Shown here one piece after another: positions 35,452-45,143 of a DNA stretch of 64,000 bases; the stretch's first letter is position 1, and each line of letters starts with the position of its first letter. The position numbers were made by a program, and so were the translations under genes. This DNA comes from Pseudomonas cavernicola (lineage in GTDB: Bacteria > Pseudomonadota > Gammaproteobacteria > Pseudomonadales > Pseudomonadaceae). Location of the stretch: the NCBI RefSeq assembly GCF_003596405.1, contig NZ_QYUR01000002.1, positions 1,070,501 through 1,134,500 of the forward strand, given 5' to 3'. Under the pieces are notes generated by a model. The model made no database searches and was not told the origin of the DNA. It worked only from the letters and a program-made list of their open reading frames with translations.

Positions 35452-35877
35452 ATGGCTATGACAGTCCATTGCGATATCGTCAGCGCGGAAGGCGAGATCT
35501 TCTCCGGTCTGGTCGAGATGGTGATAGCGCACGGTAACTTGGGTGATCTCGGTATCGCTCCAGGTCACGCACCGCTGATCACCGATCTCCAGCCGGGGCC
35601 GATCCGTCTGATCAAGCAGGGTGGCGAAACCGAGGTGTTTTACATCTCCGGTGGTTTCCTGGAAGTGCAGCCGAACATGGTGAAGGTCTTGGCCGACACC
35701 GTGCAGCGGGCAGCCGACCTGGACGAAGCCTCTGCTCAGGAAGCCGTCAAGGCTGCCGAGAAGGCCCTGCATGATAGAGGCGCGGAGTTCGACTACGGTT
35801 CCGCCGCTGCCCGTCTGGCCGAGGCTGCAGCTCAGCTGCGGACCATCCAGGCGGTGCGCAAGAAGTTCGGCGGCTAA
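35452..35877 (+). CDS. atpC: ATP synthase F1 subunit epsilon
   Basis: The 141-residue epsilon subunit is part of the rotor and an inhibitor of ATP hydrolysis. It has an N-terminal beta-sandwich ([31 protein letters not shown]) and a C-terminal helical hairpin. An internal ATG two codons in (35458) is an alternative start. It is the last gene of the operon, closed by a terminator. Confidence 0.97.
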   Translation: MAMTVHCDIVSAEGEIFSGLVEMVIAHGNLGDLGIAPGHAPLITDLQPGPIRLIKQGGETEVFYISGGFLEVQPNMVKVLADTVQRAADLDEASAQEAVKAAEKALHDRGAEFDYGSAAARLAEAAAQLRTIQAVRKKFGG

Positions 35878-35904
35878 TCCCGCAAGACTTCATCGCGATC
35901 GAGT

Positions 35905-35934
35905 AAAAGGGTAGCCTTGGCTACCCTTTTTCTT
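35905..35934 (+). terminator. Rho-independent terminator of the atp operon
   Basis: AAAAGGGTAGCC-TT-GGCTACCCTTTT is a perfect 12-bp stem followed by T-rich sequence, 28 bp after the atpC stop. Confidence 0.9.
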
Positions 35935-36048
35935 TTCTGGCCTTTTATCCCGGAGGCTGGGTAGAACCCTAGGTGAAACCCAGCGTTAGCCATATTGCCG
36001 GGCTTCTCTGCGCTCTACGCAGCCTACGACTGTTCAGGATCCACTCTC

Positions 36049-37413
36049 ATGTCTCTCGATATCGTCATCCTCGCTGCCGGCCAAGGCACGCGCATGCGTT
36101 CCGCTCTACCTAAAGTGCTGCATCCGGTCGCCGGTAAATCCATGCTCGGGCATGTCATCGACAGTGCTCGGCAACTACAGCCGCAGAGCATCCAGGTGGT
36201 GATCGGCCATGGCGCGGAAATCGTGCGCGAGCGTTTGGCCGCGGACGATCTGAGTTTCGTGCTGCAAGCCCAGCAACTGGGTACCGGCCACGCCGTGGCG
36301 CAGGCGCTGCCCAAGCTTTCGGCGGAGAACGTGCTGATCCTGTATGGCGATGTGCCGTTGATCGAGGTCGACACCCTGCAACGCCTGCTGCAACAGGTCA
36401 GTGCTGAGCAGCTTGGGCTGCTGACGGTCGATCTGAACGATCCGACCGGCTACGGTCGAATCGTTCGCGACGATAAGGGCGTGGTCAAAGCCATCGTCGA
36501 ACACAAGGATGCGACACCCGAGCAGCGGGCGATCTGCGAAGGTAATACCGGCATCCTCGCGGTGCCCGGCAAGCGCTTGGCCGACTGGCTCGGCCGTCTG
36601 TCGAACAACAACGCCCAGGGCGAGTACTACCTGACCGACGTGATCGCCATGGCGGTGGCTGACGGTCTGGTGGTGGCCACCGAGCAGCCGTTGGATGCCA
36701 TGGAAGTGCAGGGCGCCAACGACCGTATGCAACTGGCTGAACTCGAGCGGCATTACCAGAAACGCGCGGCCCGCCAACTGATGGCTCAGGGCGTGACCCT
36801 GCGTGATCCGGCGCGTTTCGATGTGCGCGGCGAGGTGACGGTGGGCCGCGATGTGCTGATCGACATCAACGTGATCCTCGAAGGCCGTGTGCTCATCGAA
36901 GATAACGTCGAGATCGGTCCCAACTGCGTGATCAAAAACAGCACCCTGCGCAAAGGTGCGGTGGTCAAAGCCAACAGCCATCTCGACGGTGTTGAGCTGG
37001 GCGAGGGCAGCGATGCCGGACCGTTCGCGCGCTTGCGCCCGGGTTCGGTGCTGGGGGCGAAGGCCCATGTGGGTAATTTCGTCGAATTGAAAAACGCCGT
37101 TTTGGGTGAAGGCGCCAAGGCCGGCCACCTGAGTTACTTGGGTGACGCCGAAGTGGGTGCGCGAACCAACATCGGCGCCGGGACCATCACCTGCAACTAC
37201 GATGGTGCCAACAAGTTCAAGACGGTGATGGGTGAGGACGTGTTCATCGGCTCCAATAGTGCCCTGGTTGCTCCTGTGACCCTGGGCGATGGCTCCACCA
37301 CTGGCGCCGGCTCGGTGATCACCGCCGATGTCCCAGCCAACACCCTGGCTGTCGGTCGAGCCAAACAGCGCAATATCGAAGACTGGAAGCGCCCACAAAA
37401 GATCAGGAAATAA
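36049..37413 (+). CDS. glmU: Bifunctional UDP-GlcNAc pyrophosphorylase / GlcN-1-P acetyltransferase
   Basis: GlmU makes UDP-GlcNAc, the precursor of peptidoglycan and LPS, by acetylating GlcN-1-P and then uridylylating it. The product is 454 residues. The N-terminal nucleotidyltransferase has [19 protein letters not shown]. The C-terminal left-handed beta-helix acetyltransferase has [20 protein letters not shown] and [13 protein letters not shown] 36049 fits the family start; an in-frame ATG at 35995 adds 18 unlike residues. It forms a pathway unit with glmR-glmS downstream. Confidence 0.97.
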   Translation: MSLDIVILAAGQGTRMRSALPKVLHPVAGKSMLGHVIDSARQLQPQSIQVVIGHGAEIVRERLAADDLSFVLQAQQLGTGHAVAQALPKLSAENVLILYGDVPLIEVDTLQRLLQQVSAEQLGLLTVDLNDPTGYGRIVRDDKGVVKAIVEHKDATPEQRAICEGNTGILAVPGKRLADWLGRLSNNNAQGEYYLTDVIAMAVADGLVVATEQPLDAMEVQGANDRMQLAELERHYQKRAARQLMAQGVTLRDPARFDVRGEVTVGRDVLIDINVILEGRVLIEDNVEIGPNCVIKNSTLRKGAVVKANSHLDGVELGEGSDAGPFARLRPGSVLGAKAHVGNFVELKNAVLGEGAKAGHLSYLGDAEVGARTNIGAGTITCNYDGANKFKTVMGEDVFIGSNSALVAPVTLGDGSTTGAGSVITADVPANTLAVGRAKQRNIEDWKRPQKIRK

Positions 37414-37499
37414 CGCGGCTCCTACCGCCAAGCGGCTCTTGACTCAAAAGCTTCGATAGGTTTTGATTCGCGTACTTATCTTTCGAATCGAAACGTTTC

Positions 37500-38270
37500 A
37501 TGTCAAAACGAAACACCCCGCAACGTCGCCACGCTATCCTCGCGCTGCTCACCGAGCAGGGTGAGGTGAGTGTCGATGAGCTGGCCAAGCGTTTTGCCAC
37601 CTCGGAAGTCACCATTCGTAAAGACCTCGGTGCGCTGGAAAAGAACGGCCTGCTGCTGCGTCGCTATGGCGGCGCGGTACCGATGCCGCAGGAACTGATC
37701 GCCGACAGCGGCCAACCGGTCTCCAAGTACAAACAGGCTATCGGCCGTGCGGCGGCTGGGCTGCTACGTGAGCATGCGCGGATCATCATCGACAGTGGCA
37801 GCACCACCGCGGCGCTGATTCCGGAGCTTGGGCACAAGCCTGGGTTGGTGGTGATGACCAACTCCTTGAGTGTGGTCAGCGCTTTGCGTGAGCTGGAACA
37901 TGAGCCGGTGTTGTTGATGACTGGCGGTACCTGGGACCCACATTCCGAATCGTTCCAGGGCCAGGTCGCCGAACAAGTGCTGCGCTCCTACGATTTCGAT
38001 CAGCTTTTTATCGGTGCCGATGGCATCGACCTGGCGCGAGGTACTACGACCTTCAATGAGCTGTTGGGCCTGAGCCGGGTCATGGCCGAAGTCGCCCGTG
38101 AAGTCATCGTGATGGTCGAGGCCGATAAGATCGGCCGCAAGATTCCCAATCTGGAGCTGCCCTGGAGCAGCATCCATACCCTGATTACCGATGAACGCCT
38201 CCCACCGGAGGCGCGTGAATTGATCACAGCGCGCGGGATAAACCTGATCTGCGCAGCTGTAGAAGCCTAA
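37500..38270 (+). CDS. glmR: DeoR-family regulator of amino-sugar metabolism (GlmR-like)
   Basis: The 256-residue product has an N-terminal DeoR HTH ([43 protein letters not shown]) and a DeoR sugar-phosphate sensor domain ([28 protein letters not shown]). Its place between glmU and glmS, 10 bp before the glmS start, matches the pseudomonad GlmR that controls these genes. The upstream 86 bp contain TTTCGAATCGAAA-like palindromic sequence (about 37481-37500), a possible operator. Confidence 0.9.
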   Translation: MSKRNTPQRRHAILALLTEQGEVSVDELAKRFATSEVTIRKDLGALEKNGLLLRRYGGAVPMPQELIADSGQPVSKYKQAIGRAAAGLLREHARIIIDSGSTTAALIPELGHKPGLVVMTNSLSVVSALRELEHEPVLLMTGGTWDPHSESFQGQVAEQVLRSYDFDQLFIGADGIDLARGTTTFNELLGLSRVMAEVAREVIVMVEADKIGRKIPNLELPWSSIHTLITDERLPPEARELITARGINLICAAVEA

Positions 38271-38280
38271 GGAGAGAACT

Positions 38281-40131
38281 ATGTGTGGCATCGTTGGCGC
38301 CGTCGCTGAGCGCAATATCACCGCTATTCTGGTGGAAGGCCTGAAACGTCTGGAATACCGCGGCTACGACAGCGCCGGCCTGGCGGTCATCAGCAACGAC
38401 GGCAAGCTGGAACGCCGCCGTCGTTCGGGCAAGGTCAGCGAACTGGATCAAGCGCTGGTTGACGAACCACTGGCCGGCCGCCTCGGCATCGCCCACACCC
38501 GCTGGGCCACCCACGGAGCGCCGTGCGAACGTAACGCCCACCCGCATTTCTCCGGTGTCGAGCTGGCGGTGGTGCACAACGGCATCATCGAAAACCACGA
38601 ACAATTGCGTGAGCGTCTGAAGGGCCTCGGCTACGTTTTCAGCTCGGATACCGACACCGAAGTCATCGTCCATCTGCTCGATCACAAGCTTAAAGATCTC
38701 GGTGATCTGGCGGCGGCGCTGAAAGCTGCGGTGAAGGAATTACACGGTGCCTACGGTTTGGCGGTAATCAGCGCGAACCAGCCGGATCGCCTGCTCGCCG
38801 CCCGCAGTGGTAGCCCGCTGGTCATCGGCCTCGGTCTTGGTGAGAACTTCCTCGCCTCCGACCAGTTGGCACTGCGGCAGGTTACCGACCGCTTCGTGTA
38901 CCTGGAAGAAGGTGATATCGCCGAGATCCGCCGTGACAGCGTGCAGATCTGGGCGGTCGATGGCCAGCCGGTGGTGCGCGAAAGCGTGCAGTACCACGAA
39001 GGTGCGGAAGCCGCCGACAAGGGCGAATACCGCCACTTCATGCTCAAGGAGATTCACGAGCAGCCGAAGGTGGTGCAGCGCACCCTGGAAGGCCGTCTGG
39101 GTTCCGATCACGTGCTGGTTCAGGCATTCGGCCCACAAGCCGCCGAGCTGTTCGCCAAGGTTAAGAACGTGCAAATCGTCGCCTGTGGCACCAGCTACCA
39201 CGCCGGCATGGTCGCCCGTTATTGGCTGGAAGGCCTGGCCGGCATTCCTTGCCAAGTCGAAGTGGCCAGCGAGTTCCGCTACCGCAAGGTGGTGGTGCAA
39301 CCGGGCACCCTGTTCGTCAGCATTTCCCAGTCCGGCGAAACCGCCGACACCCTGGCCGCATTGCGCAACGGCAAGGAACTGGGCCCGGATAACGGTGGTT
39401 ACCTGGCCAGCCTGGCGATTTGCAACGTCGGCATCAGCTCACTGGTGCGTGAGTCCGACCTGACCCTGCTGACCCAGGCCGGCCCTGAAATTGGCGTGGC
39501 GTCGACCAAAGCCTTCACCACCCAGTTGGTGGCGCTGATGCTGCTGACCCTGTCCCTCGGTCAGGTACGCGGCACCTTGGCGGCGGGCGTGGAAGCCGAG
39601 TTAGTGGAAGAGCTGCGCCGCTTGCCAACCCGTCTCGGTGAAGCGCTCTCGATGGACACCACCGTGGAGAAAATCTCCGAGCTGTTCGCCGAGAAACATC
39701 ACGCGCTGTTCCTCGGCCGCGGGGCTCAGTACCCGGTGGCCATGGAAGGTGCGCTGAAGCTCAAGGAAATCTCCTATATCCACGCCGAGGCTTACCCCGC
39801 CGGTGAGCTCAAGCACGGCCCGCTGGCCTTGGTGGACAGCGACATGCCGGTGGTCACCGTGGCGCCGAACAACGAGCTGCTGGAAAAGCTCAAATCCAAC
39901 CTGCAGGAAGTGCGCGCCCGTGGCGGCGAGCTGATCGTCTTCGCCGATGGGCAAGCCGGCCTGAGCAACGGTGAAGGCACCCATGTGGTGAACATGCCGC
40001 ACATCCTCGATGCGCTGGCACCGATCCTCTACACCATCCCGCTGCAACTGCTGTCCTACTACGTCGCCGTACTCAAGGGCACCGACGTCGACCAGCCGCG
40101 TAACCTGGCAAAATCGGTGACCGTGGAATAA
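38281..40131 (+). CDS. glmS: Glutamine-fructose-6-phosphate aminotransferase (isomerizing)
   Basis: GlmS converts fructose-6-P and glutamine into glucosamine-6-P, the first step to UDP-GlcNAc. The 616-residue protein starts MCGIVGA with the catalytic N-terminal Cys. Next come the glutaminase domain ([18 protein letters not shown]) and two SIS domains ([18 protein letters not shown]). The ending NLAKSVTVE is the universal sequence that overlaps the Tn7 target. AAGGAGA lies 5 bp before the ATG. Confidence 0.98.
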   Translation: MCGIVGAVAERNITAILVEGLKRLEYRGYDSAGLAVISNDGKLERRRRSGKVSELDQALVDEPLAGRLGIAHTRWATHGAPCERNAHPHFSGVELAVVHNGIIENHEQLRERLKGLGYVFSSDTDTEVIVHLLDHKLKDLGDLAAALKAAVKELHGAYGLAVISANQPDRLLAARSGSPLVIGLGLGENFLASDQLALRQVTDRFVYLEEGDIAEIRRDSVQIWAVDGQPVVRESVQYHEGAEAADKGEYRHFMLKEIHEQPKVVQRTLEGRLGSDHVLVQAFGPQAAELFAKVKNVQIVACGTSYHAGMVARYWLEGLAGIPCQVEVASEFRYRKVVVQPGTLFVSISQSGETADTLAALRNGKELGPDNGGYLASLAICNVGISSLVRESDLTLLTQAGPEIGVASTKAFTTQLVALMLLTLSLGQVRGTLAAGVEAELVEELRRLPTRLGEALSMDTTVEKISELFAEKHHALFLGRGAQYPVAMEGALKLKEISYIHAEAYPAGELKHGPLALVDSDMPVVTVAPNNELLEKLKSNLQEVRARGGELIVFADGQAGLSNGEGTHVVNMPHILDALAPILYTIPLQLLSYYVAVLKGTDVDQPRNLAKSVTVE

Positions 40132-40160
40132 GCCGCGGGGATAAGGGCGAGGCTGATCCA
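40090..40160 (+). other. attTn7 site (unoccupied)
   Basis: The last codons of glmS carry the conserved TnsD-recognition sequence. The Tn7 insertion point is expected about 25 bp after the stop, near 40156. No Tn7 ends or tns genes are visible in the 100 bp that follow, but an accessory signalling block starts at 40235. Confidence 0.7.
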
Positions 40161-40185
40161 AAACAATAAAGTCTGTCGGAAAACC

Positions 40186-40213
40186 GGGACCGCCTCAGCT
40201 TTGAGGCCGTCCC
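40186..40213. terminator. Hairpin between glmS and the convergent kinase gene
   Basis: GGGAC and GTCCC flank an inner CCTCA/TGAGG stem, lying between two converging genes. There is no U-run, so it is a weak or bidirectional terminator candidate. Confidence 0.4.
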
Positions 40214-40234
40214 AGCCAACCACGACCGAATGAC

Positions 40235-43200
40235 TCAGTCCGCCAGCTGTGCGCCAAGGGCTACCTGTAGCTCTTCGAGCGCCAAACGCAAGGCCTCCGC
40301 CAGTTTCTGCAATTCCCGGCTGACCACCGTACTGCGGAACTCATCCTCGTAAGCCTGGCTGGCGGCAAGCAGCGGCTCGGCAGCGATCAGCCGTGCGGCG
40401 CCCTTGAGGCGATGGGCCAGCTTGTCCAGCTCGGCCCAATTTCCGGCCTCAAGCAGCTCATCGAGGTGAACGGCATCCACTGCGTTGGTTCTATACAGCT
40501 CATCCAACAGGCGGCGGTTCAGCTCTTGTACGCCACCGGTCACACCGTCCAGCGCAGTGGGGTCGAATACGGTAGTCGTAACCGGAGCAACCACCACAGG
40601 CCCTATCTGTCGATCGGCGACTGCCAAGCCCTGCAAATGGTGGTGTAAGCCTCCTAGGCTGATCGGCTTGAATAGGCAGTCGTCCATGCCTGCCGCCCGG
40701 CAGCGCGCACGTTCTTCCGGCTGGGCATTGGCGGTGAAGCCGAGGATCAGACAGGGTTGGGCGCCAACCTCCCGCTCGGCATGGCGGATGCGTGCAGTCA
40801 GGTCGTAACCGTTCAGCACTGGCATGTTGCAGTCAGTGATCACCAGGTCGAAGGCGCCGACCCGCCATTTGCCCAGTGCCTGCTGCCCGTCCTCGGCCCG
40901 CTCTATCTGGTGGCCGAGGAAGACCAGCTGTTCCGACAGCAGCAAGAGGTTGGCCGGATGGTCGTCCACCACCAACACGCGCAGCGCGTGCTTCGTCTGT
41001 GGCACGACCTGTTTGGCAGCCATCGGGGTCCGGGCCTGGACCGGCAGACGCGGCACTGTGAGTTGCAAGGTGACAGAGGTGCCCTCACCGAGATGGCTGC
41101 GCAGGCTCAACTCGCCACCCATCATTTCCACCAGGTGGCGACAGATGGTTAGGCCCAGCCCCGTGCCGCCACGCTGCTGATGGGCGATACCCTGGACCTG
41201 GGTGAAGGGCTCGAACAGCCGGAGCTGATCCGCCTCGGCGATGCCGATACCGCTGTCCTCCACCGTCAGTTGCAGCGCCAGGCACTCATCTTCCTGCAGC
41301 CTCGTCGTCAGCCGAACCCACACTTGGCCCTGGTCAGTGAACTTGATGGCATTGCCGAGCAGGTTGAAGAGGATCTGCTTGAAGCGCAGTGGGTCGATCA
41401 GCACGTCCTGCTCCGCCTCCGCCTCCGCCTCCGCGTCTAGCGTAAGCACCAGCTCCAGGCCCTTCTGTCGGGCCAGACCGGCGAACACCCGTATCACCGA
41501 TTCCATCAGCTCGCGCAGATTAGCCCGCTCCGGCGCCAGAGCCAGTTGTCCCGACTCGATCTTGGCTACGTCGAGGATGTCGCCGATCAACGCCAGCAGC
41601 ACATGCGCTGACTCGAAAGCCACCTCAATCGGCTCGCGCTCCCAGTGCCCCTGATCGGCCTTCCTCATTGTTAATTCAAGCATGCCGATGATGGCGTTCA
41701 TCGGCGTGCGGATTTCATGGCTCATGGTGGCAAGGAAGGTACTCTTGGCCCGATTGGCCTGGTCGGCCTGATCTTTGGCCTCCTGCAACGCGAGAAACAG
41801 GCGTCGACGGACGGTGATGTCAATCCAACCGCAGATCAGACCGCAGACCTGCCCCTTGACATCTTTATAGGGTATGACCCAGCTGTAGATATCCAAGGTC
41901 CTGGCGCGCAGGTGGAGCTGCCGGTCGGCGAACACCGGCTCACCGTCCTCGATTGCGCGCAGATAGAGCTGATGAAAGGCCTGCGCCTGCGCCTGCTCGA
42001 GCCAATCGCCGTCGATGAGCCGCGCACCCAGGACCTCCTCGAGGCTAAGGCCAGTCTCCTCGAGAAAGCTGCGGTTGCAGGTGAGTAGTCGGCCTTGCAG
42101 ATCGCGTACGATGATCGGATTTGGAATACCGTCGATCAGGATGCGCTGGGACTCCAGCTGGTCGCTCAATACCCGTTCAGCGCGCCGCCGCAGGTACACC
42201 TGGCGTCGTAGACGCAAGATCCAGGCGAGGAAGGCGCCGATCACCAGCAGGCTGACCAGCACTATCTGATCGATCCGGGTTTCGTAGCCAGCCCAGGCGC
42301 TCTCAGCCGCCTCGGCGTTGGAGTACCAGCGGTTGACTATGGCGCCCACCTCGTCCGGGGAAATGGACAATAGCGCCTTGTCGAGAATGCTCAAGAGCTC
42401 CGGCTCCCCGCGTACCACGGAGAACGCGTAGCGTGCTGGGTCGCGGCCGATGGTAGCGGCAATACGCAAGTCATTCTGGTAGTAACGGCTGATCAGAAAG
42501 TTGGCCGAGGACATGGCATGCACGGTGGCGTCCGCCCGGCCGTCGGCCACCATGGACAGACCGTCCATGCCGCTTGCGATCGCCACTAGGTGAATCTGCG
42601 GAAACTGCTCACGCAGGTAATCGGTTACCGCATGCCCCTCAGGCACCGCGAGCCTAAGCCCGGCGAGGTCCTTGAGGTCGTGAATTTCCTGATTCGCTTT
42701 GCGCACCACCACCACGTCGCTGGTGCTGAAGTAGGGCCGGGTGAAGTTGAGGTAGTTCTCGCGCTCGGAAGTGGAAACCAGAGTCGCAGCCATCTCCACC
42801 TCGCCCTTGCGCAACCGCTGGAGCATCTCCGCCACCGAACGGCTAGGCACCACCTCGACCTCCAGGCCGGTCTTGAGTCGCACCAAGTCCAGCAGTTCCG
42901 ACACGACCCCGCGAAAGTGGTGCTCGGCATCGAAGAAGGTTAAGGGGGCCAGTGTTTCGTCCACTATCAGGCGCGCCGGGCCATGACGCTTCAGCCAGCG
43001 CTGTTCGCGCTCGGTGAGCACCAGTTTCTCGTCAGTCAAGGAGATGCTCGTCCCGCTGCCCCAGCGGTGCAGGATAGCGGTGCGTTCGGACTCGGGGATG
43101 GTCGCCAAGACGCTGTCGAAGAGGCGTTGCAGACGCATGTTGTCGGCACCGAAGGCAAAGCTGACCCCTGCCCCCTCAAGGCGGGTGAAATTGGTCATGC

Positions 43201-43885
43201 GTAGGTTGGTTAAATAGCCTTGGTCGATCAGGTAGTGGGCACTCACCGCGTCACCGATGAACACGTCCGCTTGGCCTAAGGCCACCGACTGCAACGCCTG
43301 CCGAACTGAACTAAAGGTACTCAATTGACCCTGTGGATAGAGACGGCGTACTGCCTCCGCTGGCAGGTAGTCCGCGGACATGGCCAGGCGCAAGCCAGCC
43401 AGGTGGCCATCGGTCGCACGGCCATCGCCCAAGCGCATCACCAACACTGGCTGGTTGAGTACATAGGGCTTGGACAGCACCACCCCGGGGGCGCTGGCGT
43501 CATAACCAAAGCTGCGGCCAAGCACATCTATCGTACCGTTGCGCAGTGCCTGCAAGGCGCTATCGCGGTCGGGGAAGCGGGTTACCCGAACGTCCAAGTT
43601 CAAGGTGTTGGCGATGATGCCCAGGTAATCGGCGGTCAGTCCTTCGTAATCGCGTCCGCTGGCGGAGATGTCGAACGGCGGGTAGTCCGGCTCCGAGGTG
43701 CCGACCTTGAGCTCACGCTTGTCGCGCAGCCATTGCCAGTCCTGCTCGGATAAAGACACCGGCAGATGTTCGAGGTTGGAGCGACCCAACAGTTGCAGGG
43801 GGGCTTCTCGATCGGCCTGAGCGGAAACATTCAGGCAACAGAGCAGCAGTAACAGCCCCAACAACCCCGGCAGCGCACGCATCAT
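40235..43885 (-). CDS. BvgS/RocS-like hybrid sensor histidine kinase
   Basis: The 1216-residue inner-membrane hybrid kinase starts with a signal peptide (residues 1-23). Two periplasmic SBP_bac_3 Venus-flytrap domains follow (about 55-285 and 300-540). Then come one membrane helix (IVLVSLLVIGAFLAWIL, near 550-570) and a PAS domain (about 590-700). HisKA has the phosphoaccepting His723 in SHEIRTP, and HATPase_c has N- and G-boxes (NLLGNAIKFTD, GTGLGLTI). The receiver has Asp1018 in ITDCNMP, and the C-terminal Hpt has His1158 in AHRLKGAA. All phosphorelay residues are intact. It overlaps the NarL-type regulator by 4 bp. The architecture is that of BvgS, EvgS and P. aeruginosa RocS1; the ligand is unknown. 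Confidence 0.9.
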   Translation of the reverse strand: MMRALPGLLGLLLLLCCLNVSAQADREAPLQLLGRSNLEHLPVSLSEQDWQWLRDKRELKVGTSEPDYPPFDISASGRDYEGLTADYLGIIANTLNLDVRVTRFPDRDSALQALRNGTIDVLGRSFGYDASAPGVVLSKPYVLNQPVLVMRLGDGRATDGHLAGLRLAMSADYLPAEAVRRLYPQGQLSTFSSVRQALQSVALGQADVFIGDAVSAHYLIDQGYLTNLRMTNFTRLEGAGVSFAFGADNMRLQRLFDSVLATIPESERTAILHRWGSGTSISLTDEKLVLTEREQRWLKRHGPARLIVDETLAPLTFFDAEHHFRGVVSELLDLVRLKTGLEVEVVPSRSVAEMLQRLRKGEVEMAATLVSTSERENYLNFTRPYFSTSDVVVVRKANQEIHDLKDLAGLRLAVPEGHAVTDYLREQFPQIHLVAIASGMDGLSMVADGRADATVHAMSSANFLISRYYQNDLRIAATIGRDPARYAFSVVRGEPELLSILDKALLSISPDEVGAIVNRWYSNAEAAESAWAGYETRIDQIVLVSLLVIGAFLAWILRLRRQVYLRRRAERVLSDQLESQRILIDGIPNPIIVRDLQGRLLTCNRSFLEETGLSLEEVLGARLIDGDWLEQAQAQAFHQLYLRAIEDGEPVFADRQLHLRARTLDIYSWVIPYKDVKGQVCGLICGWIDITVRRRLFLALQEAKDQADQANRAKSTFLATMSHEIRTPMNAIIGMLELTMRKADQGHWEREPIEVAFESAHVLLALIGDILDVAKIESGQLALAPERANLRELMESVIRVFAGLARQKGLELVLTLDAEAEAEAEQDVLIDPLRFKQILFNLLGNAIKFTDQGQVWVRLTTRLQEDECLALQLTVEDSGIGIAEADQLRLFEPFTQVQGIAHQQRGGTGLGLTICRHLVEMMGGELSLRSHLGEGTSVTLQLTVPRLPVQARTPMAAKQVVPQTKHALRVLVVDDHPANLLLLSEQLVFLGHQIERAEDGQQALGKWRVGAFDLVITDCNMPVLNGYDLTARIRHAEREVGAQPCLILGFTANAQPEERARCRAAGMDDCLFKPISLGGLHHHLQGLAVADRQIGPVVVAPVTTTVFDPTALDGVTGGVQELNRRLLDELYRTNAVDAVHLDELLEAGNWAELDKLAHRLKGAARLIAAEPLLAASQAYEDEFRSTVVSRELQKLAEALRLALEELQVALGAQLAD

Positions 43886-44589
43886 CCACCTAAAACCAAT
43901 GCATTACGTTTGGCGAATTCGAGCAGATCCACCAGGGAATGTGCATTGAGTTTGAGCATCAGACGAGTCTTGTAGGTGCTTACCGTTTTGTTGCTGATAA
44001 ACAGCTGCTCGGAAATCTCGATGTTGGAATAACCGTTGGCCAGATGCTGCAGCACGCTCAACTCGCGGTCGGACAGGTGGCTGATCAACTCGGCCTCGTC
44101 AGGCGTGCCAGCCAACCGCCGACTCGGCTGCAACACGTGGCTGGGAAAGTAGCTGTAGCCGGACAGCACGGCACGCGCCGCTGCCGCCAACTCGGCCAGA
44201 TCGCCTTCCTTGCAGACGAAGCCAGCCGCTCCGGCCTGCATGCAGCGAGTCGCGTAATGCGCCGAGCTCTGCCCGGTCAATACCAGTACCTTAAATGGCT
44301 GTGCCTTTGCCGGGAGGGCCAGCGAGTGCAGGCGGGTGATCACATCCAAGCCATCCAGCTTGGGAATGCCGATATCCAGTACCACCAGATCTGGCAGGTG
44401 CTCACGAGCGAGAGCGATGGCGTCCACACCGTTGTCGGTCTCCCCCACTACCTCGTAACTTTCGAACTCCAGTATCAGACGCACCGCCAGGCGGACCATC
44501 GGGTGATCGTCGACGATCAAGATCTTTTTAATGACCTCACCCCTCGGTTGCTTCTGCAACATGTCATTCACATTCCGCAATCTGCTCAT
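43882..44589 (-). CDS. NarL/LuxR-type response regulator (BvgA/RocA-like)
   Basis: The 235-residue protein has a receiver domain with Asp72 as phosphoacceptor (VVLDIGIPKLDG) and a C-terminal HTH (LSDRELSVLQHLANGYSN, NKTVSTYKTRLMLKL). It is the transcriptional output of the adjacent hybrid kinase, with ATGA overlap showing translational coupling. The ATG at 44589 lacks a clear ribosome-binding site. An internal ATG at 44562 (MLQKQPRG) has GGAATG upstream and may be the real start. Confidence 0.88.
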   Translation of the reverse strand: MSRLRNVNDMLQKQPRGEVIKKILIVDDHPMVRLAVRLILEFESYEVVGETDNGVDAIALAREHLPDLVVLDIGIPKLDGLDVITRLHSLALPAKAQPFKVLVLTGQSSAHYATRCMQAGAAGFVCKEGDLAELAAAARAVLSGYSYFPSHVLQPSRRLAGTPDEAELISHLSDRELSVLQHLANGYSNIEISEQLFISNKTVSTYKTRLMLKLNAHSLVDLLEFAKRNALVLGG

Positions 44590-44976
44590 AGCGTTATCGC
44601 TCGGCTCAGTAGTTCAAGGAGGCAAAGATAGCCCCATAGAAAATGCCGTCGACCCCCACGGGCCATACAAACGGCAGATCAAGAAAACTCTCACGTGCAA
44701 TTAGGAGAGATCCTACAAAAGCACGAGTGCGCGCTTATCCTTACGCGTCGCACGGAAGAGCAGTACGGGTATCGACGCACCGAAAGCGGAGGCTGAAACC
44801 CTCTTCTCGCCCCCTCAGCAAGAGATTCTTGGCCTTGGCTATTACGGCCAGGAGGACTCGCGCGCCGATATTAGAGGTGAGCAGCATCGTCATGCAGGTG
44901 AGCGGGAGAGCCTTCAGCCCCCGCGCTTACCTAGAATCAAATGCGGACCGAGGCACGACTTATTGACTTCAACTGG
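44590..44976. other. Non-coding gap upstream of the response regulator
   Basis: I see no supported ORF, RNA gene or recognisable promoter in this 387-bp stretch. It must carry the promoter of the regulator-kinase pair, and its right edge is the MITE-like element at 44977. A short ORF here has no coding character. Confidence 0.35.
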
Positions 44977-45141
44977 CTAGTGGCCTGTGTGGCTAGTTCA
45001 ATTAGTCAATTTCGGCGCCTGAAGCCCCGATACTGCGTTGCCGCGGATCAAAGTAGCCCAGCTATGACTCGTCACGGCGCCTTGTCTCAGGACTCCAGGC
45101 ATCCGAACTTGAGTTAACCAACTAGCCGTACAGGCCACTAG
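44977..45141. repeat. 165-bp MITE-like element, copy A
   Basis: The termini are CTAGTGGCCTGTGTGGCTAG and its near-complement at the right end, and imperfect inversion extends about 45 bp inward. It is present a second time, inverted and about 94 percent identical by eye, at 47123-47287. CTAG at both outer ends could be a 4-bp target duplication, as made by IS5-type transposases; that is inference. The element carries no ORF. Its right end lies 2 bp from the stop of the EAL gene. Confidence 0.85.
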
Positions 45142-45143
45142 GT

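Noticed and set aside
40132-40234. Tn7 or Tn7-like insertion after glmS
   Set aside because: No tns genes, Tn7 ends or target duplication are visible; the site appears empty.
41409-41436. Tandem 6-bp repeat (CCTCCG) in the hybrid kinase, encoding Ala-Glu repeats
   Set aside because: The unit is a multiple of three, so copy-number change cannot switch the frame; it looks like a short surface repeat rather than a phase-variation device.
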